Shown here: piece after piece, positions 4,079 to 5,234 of the stretch
How the letters are laid out: the number at the start of each line of letters is the position of its first letter
Numbering within the stretch: position 1 is the first letter of the stretch
Assembly (NCBI GenBank): GCA_005788075.1
Contig: SXZC01000092.1
Span: 1-5,234 of the forward strand
Origin: Actinomycetota bacterium
Lineage (GTDB): Bacteria > Actinomycetota > Thermoleophilia > Miltoncostaeales > Miltoncostaeaceae
DNA: 5,234 nt
Direction: 5' to 3'
The notes under the pieces: model-generated
Database searches by the model: none
The model's input: the letters and a program-made list of their open reading frames with translations, nothing else
What the model was told of the DNA's origin: nothing
Position numbers and translations under genes: made by a program

Positions 4079-5234
4079 GCCGCCGTCCGCTGCGGGCAGC
4101 CTCACGGCGATGAAGTCGAGCAGCCAGAGCGACTGGAACAGCGCAAGGGCGAAGGCGGGGTCGGCGATCCCGTCGGCGATCTCGCCGATGGTGCGCTGGC
4201 CGTCCATGCGCCGCGCGAGCGCCATCTGCTGGTCGTCGAGGGTCACGGCCCAGTCGCTTCGCGCCACGCCGTCATCGGTCACCGCGCACAGGTGGCGGGG
4301 GGCGGGCACGTATGCGCTCGCGTCCGGGGACGAGAAGTCCACCACGTACGACTCCTCCGGGCGGTCGGGGCGGCATGCGGTGAAGAAGTGGCAGCCGTTC
4401 CTCCAGTTGATGCGCTCCATCACCGCCCACTGGCGCTGCACCGGCAGGCGGGCCATGGCATCCAGCAGGGCCGGTGCCATGCCCGCCAGCGGGTAGTAGC
4501 TCGACTTCAGGAACCAGTCGTCGAACACCAGGCCGGCCGATTCCACCAGCGCCAGGCAGTCATCCACCGTGTAGTTGCGATCGCGCTGGTGCAGGAACGT
4601 GTCCACCACGCCGGCGTCGTACTGCAGGTCGGGGGCGATGGACAGGTAGCCCTGGAGCGGGTGGTCGGGGGGCAGCTCGCCCACCGTGGCCTTGACCACC
4701 TCGAGCGACGCCTCGTCCTGCCCCAGGCCCATTTCGCGGAAGGCCCCCTGCATCATCTCCACGCCGATTCGGCCGTACTTCGCGTAGAGCATCACCGCCA
4801 GCACGCCGTCCTGGCGCAGGCACCCGGCAAGAGCCCGCATGCCCTCCGCCGGATCGGCCATGTGGTGCAGCACGCCGGTGGAGATGATGAGGTCGAAGTC
4901 GCGGCCGAGCTCACCCGCCCGCTCGATGGGCAGCAGGTGCAGCTCGAGGTTGCCCAGCCCGTTGGCGTCGGCCAGGCGCTGCTGGTGGTCGAGCGACGGC
5001 CGGCTGACGTCGATGCCCACCACCGTCGCGCCCGGGTTCGGGAGCGCCAGGGTGGCGGCCTGGTTCGCCCCGCACCCGGCCACGAGGATGTCCAGGTCGG
5101 GTCGCGGCGGACGAGCCGGCCACAGCACCGGCTGCGCGTGGCTGGGGTCGAACCACTGCCAGTTGTCCTCGAGCCACGCCGGGAGGTCGGCGATGGGCTC
5201 CGGGTATACCCACCGCTCGTACTGGCGGGATACG
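4076..5234 (-). CDS. SAM-dependent methyltransferase, N-terminus beyond right edge (385 aa visible)
   Basis: The frame is open to the right edge. Residue numbers count from the first complete codon (5231-5233). The lead-in SRQYERWVYPEP (2-13) resembles the QYE-x-x-PYP segment that precedes many class I methyltransferase domains. Because it is upstream of the GTG at 5126-5128, that GTG is not the true start. The catalytic domain shows motif I LVAGCGANQA (50-59), motif II VVGIDVS (71-77), motif IV DLIISTGVLHHM (114-125) and LRQDGVLAVMLYAKYGR (139-155), a good Methyltransf_11/12/25-type match. A middle region (about 165-300) is probably substrate-specific. The C-terminus (about 315-381, including MDGQRTIGEIADGI and LFQSLWLLDFIAV) looks like a small winged-helix or PqqD-like domain; this is inferred from pattern only. 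No signal peptide or membrane segment is visible. The substrate is unknown. The possible 36-aa membrane protein follows after 9 nt. Confidence 0.92.
   Translation of the reverse strand, partial: VSRQYERWVYPEPIADLPAWLEDNWQWFDPSHAQPVLWPARPPRPDLDILVAGCGANQAATLALPNPGATVVGIDVSRPSLDHQQRLADANGLGNLELHLLPIERAGELGRDFDLIISTGVLHHMADPAEGMRALAGCLRQDGVLAVMLYAKYGRIGVEMMQGAFREMGLGQDEASLEVVKATVGELPPDHPLQGYLSIAPDLQYDAGVVDTFLHQRDRNYTVDDCLALVESAGLVFDDWFLKSSYYPLAGMAPALLDAMARLPVQRQWAVMERINWRNGCHFFTACRPDRPEESYVVDFSSPDASAYVPAPRHLCAVTDDGVARSDWAVTLDDQQMALARRMDGQRTIGEIADGIADPAFALALFQSLWLLDFIAVRLPAADGG

Noticed and set aside
3963..4079. Plus-strand 38-codon frame antisense to the small membrane ORF
   Set aside because: There is no properly spaced ribosome site, the product is compositionally odd with many Met residues, and it overlaps the methyltransferase stop on the other strand. 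The minus-strand product is a more natural transmembrane peptide, although wobble statistics cannot separate the two.
5126..5128. GTG as the start of the large methyltransferase
   Set aside because: The frame continues to the right edge with a methyltransferase-like lead-in (QYERWVYPEP), so the true start is outside the window.

Overview
The window is very GC-rich, with G or C at nearly all third codon positions. The genes suggest a high-GC actinobacterium. Secreted pentapeptide proteins ending in a 'CPNG...C' tail, and small lipoproteins with an 'A-E-A-I-C' motif, are familiar to me from Thermoleophilia/Solirubrobacterales-type genomes. That placement is an inference from protein style, not a demonstrated assignment.

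Left part (1-2339, minus strand): a tandem array of four exported pentapeptide-repeat proteins, read right to left. The order is a small one (2007-2339, 110 aa), a large one (1114-1896, 260 aa), a second large one (279-1088, 269 aa) and a fourth cut by the left edge (<1-250). Each has a Sec-type signal peptide, an AAGGA ribosome site 5-6 nt before ATG and an N-terminal IGTG-x-KTC-x7-C module. The three complete ones end in a CPNG-x-VTS-x-GC tail. The last three genes are 25-28 nt apart and probably form one operon. The two genes with room for a promoter, at 2339 and 1896, share a 24-nt box with a TAGGCT -10-like end, 34-35 nt before ATG.

Middle (2340-3954, plus strand): a 143-nt divergent intergenic region, then a SAM-methyltransferase-like protein (2483-3253) and a small lipoprotein (3325-3954).

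Right part (3956-5234, minus strand): a larger SAM-dependent methyltransferase whose N-terminus lies beyond the right edge (4076->5234). It is followed after 9 nt by a possible 36-aa single-span membrane protein (3956-4066), which ends one base from the convergent lipoprotein gene.

The most distinctive content is the pentapeptide family. Its cysteines occur only as pairs with fixed spacing (CX7C, CX5C, CX9C). The large members have a basic N-terminal solenoid block and a Thr/Ser/Asn-rich C-terminal block almost free of basic residues. The sequence shows recent duplication within and between the genes. Nothing visible ties the methyltransferases functionally to the pentapeptide proteins. No RNA genes, CRISPR arrays, transposases or phage genes were seen.
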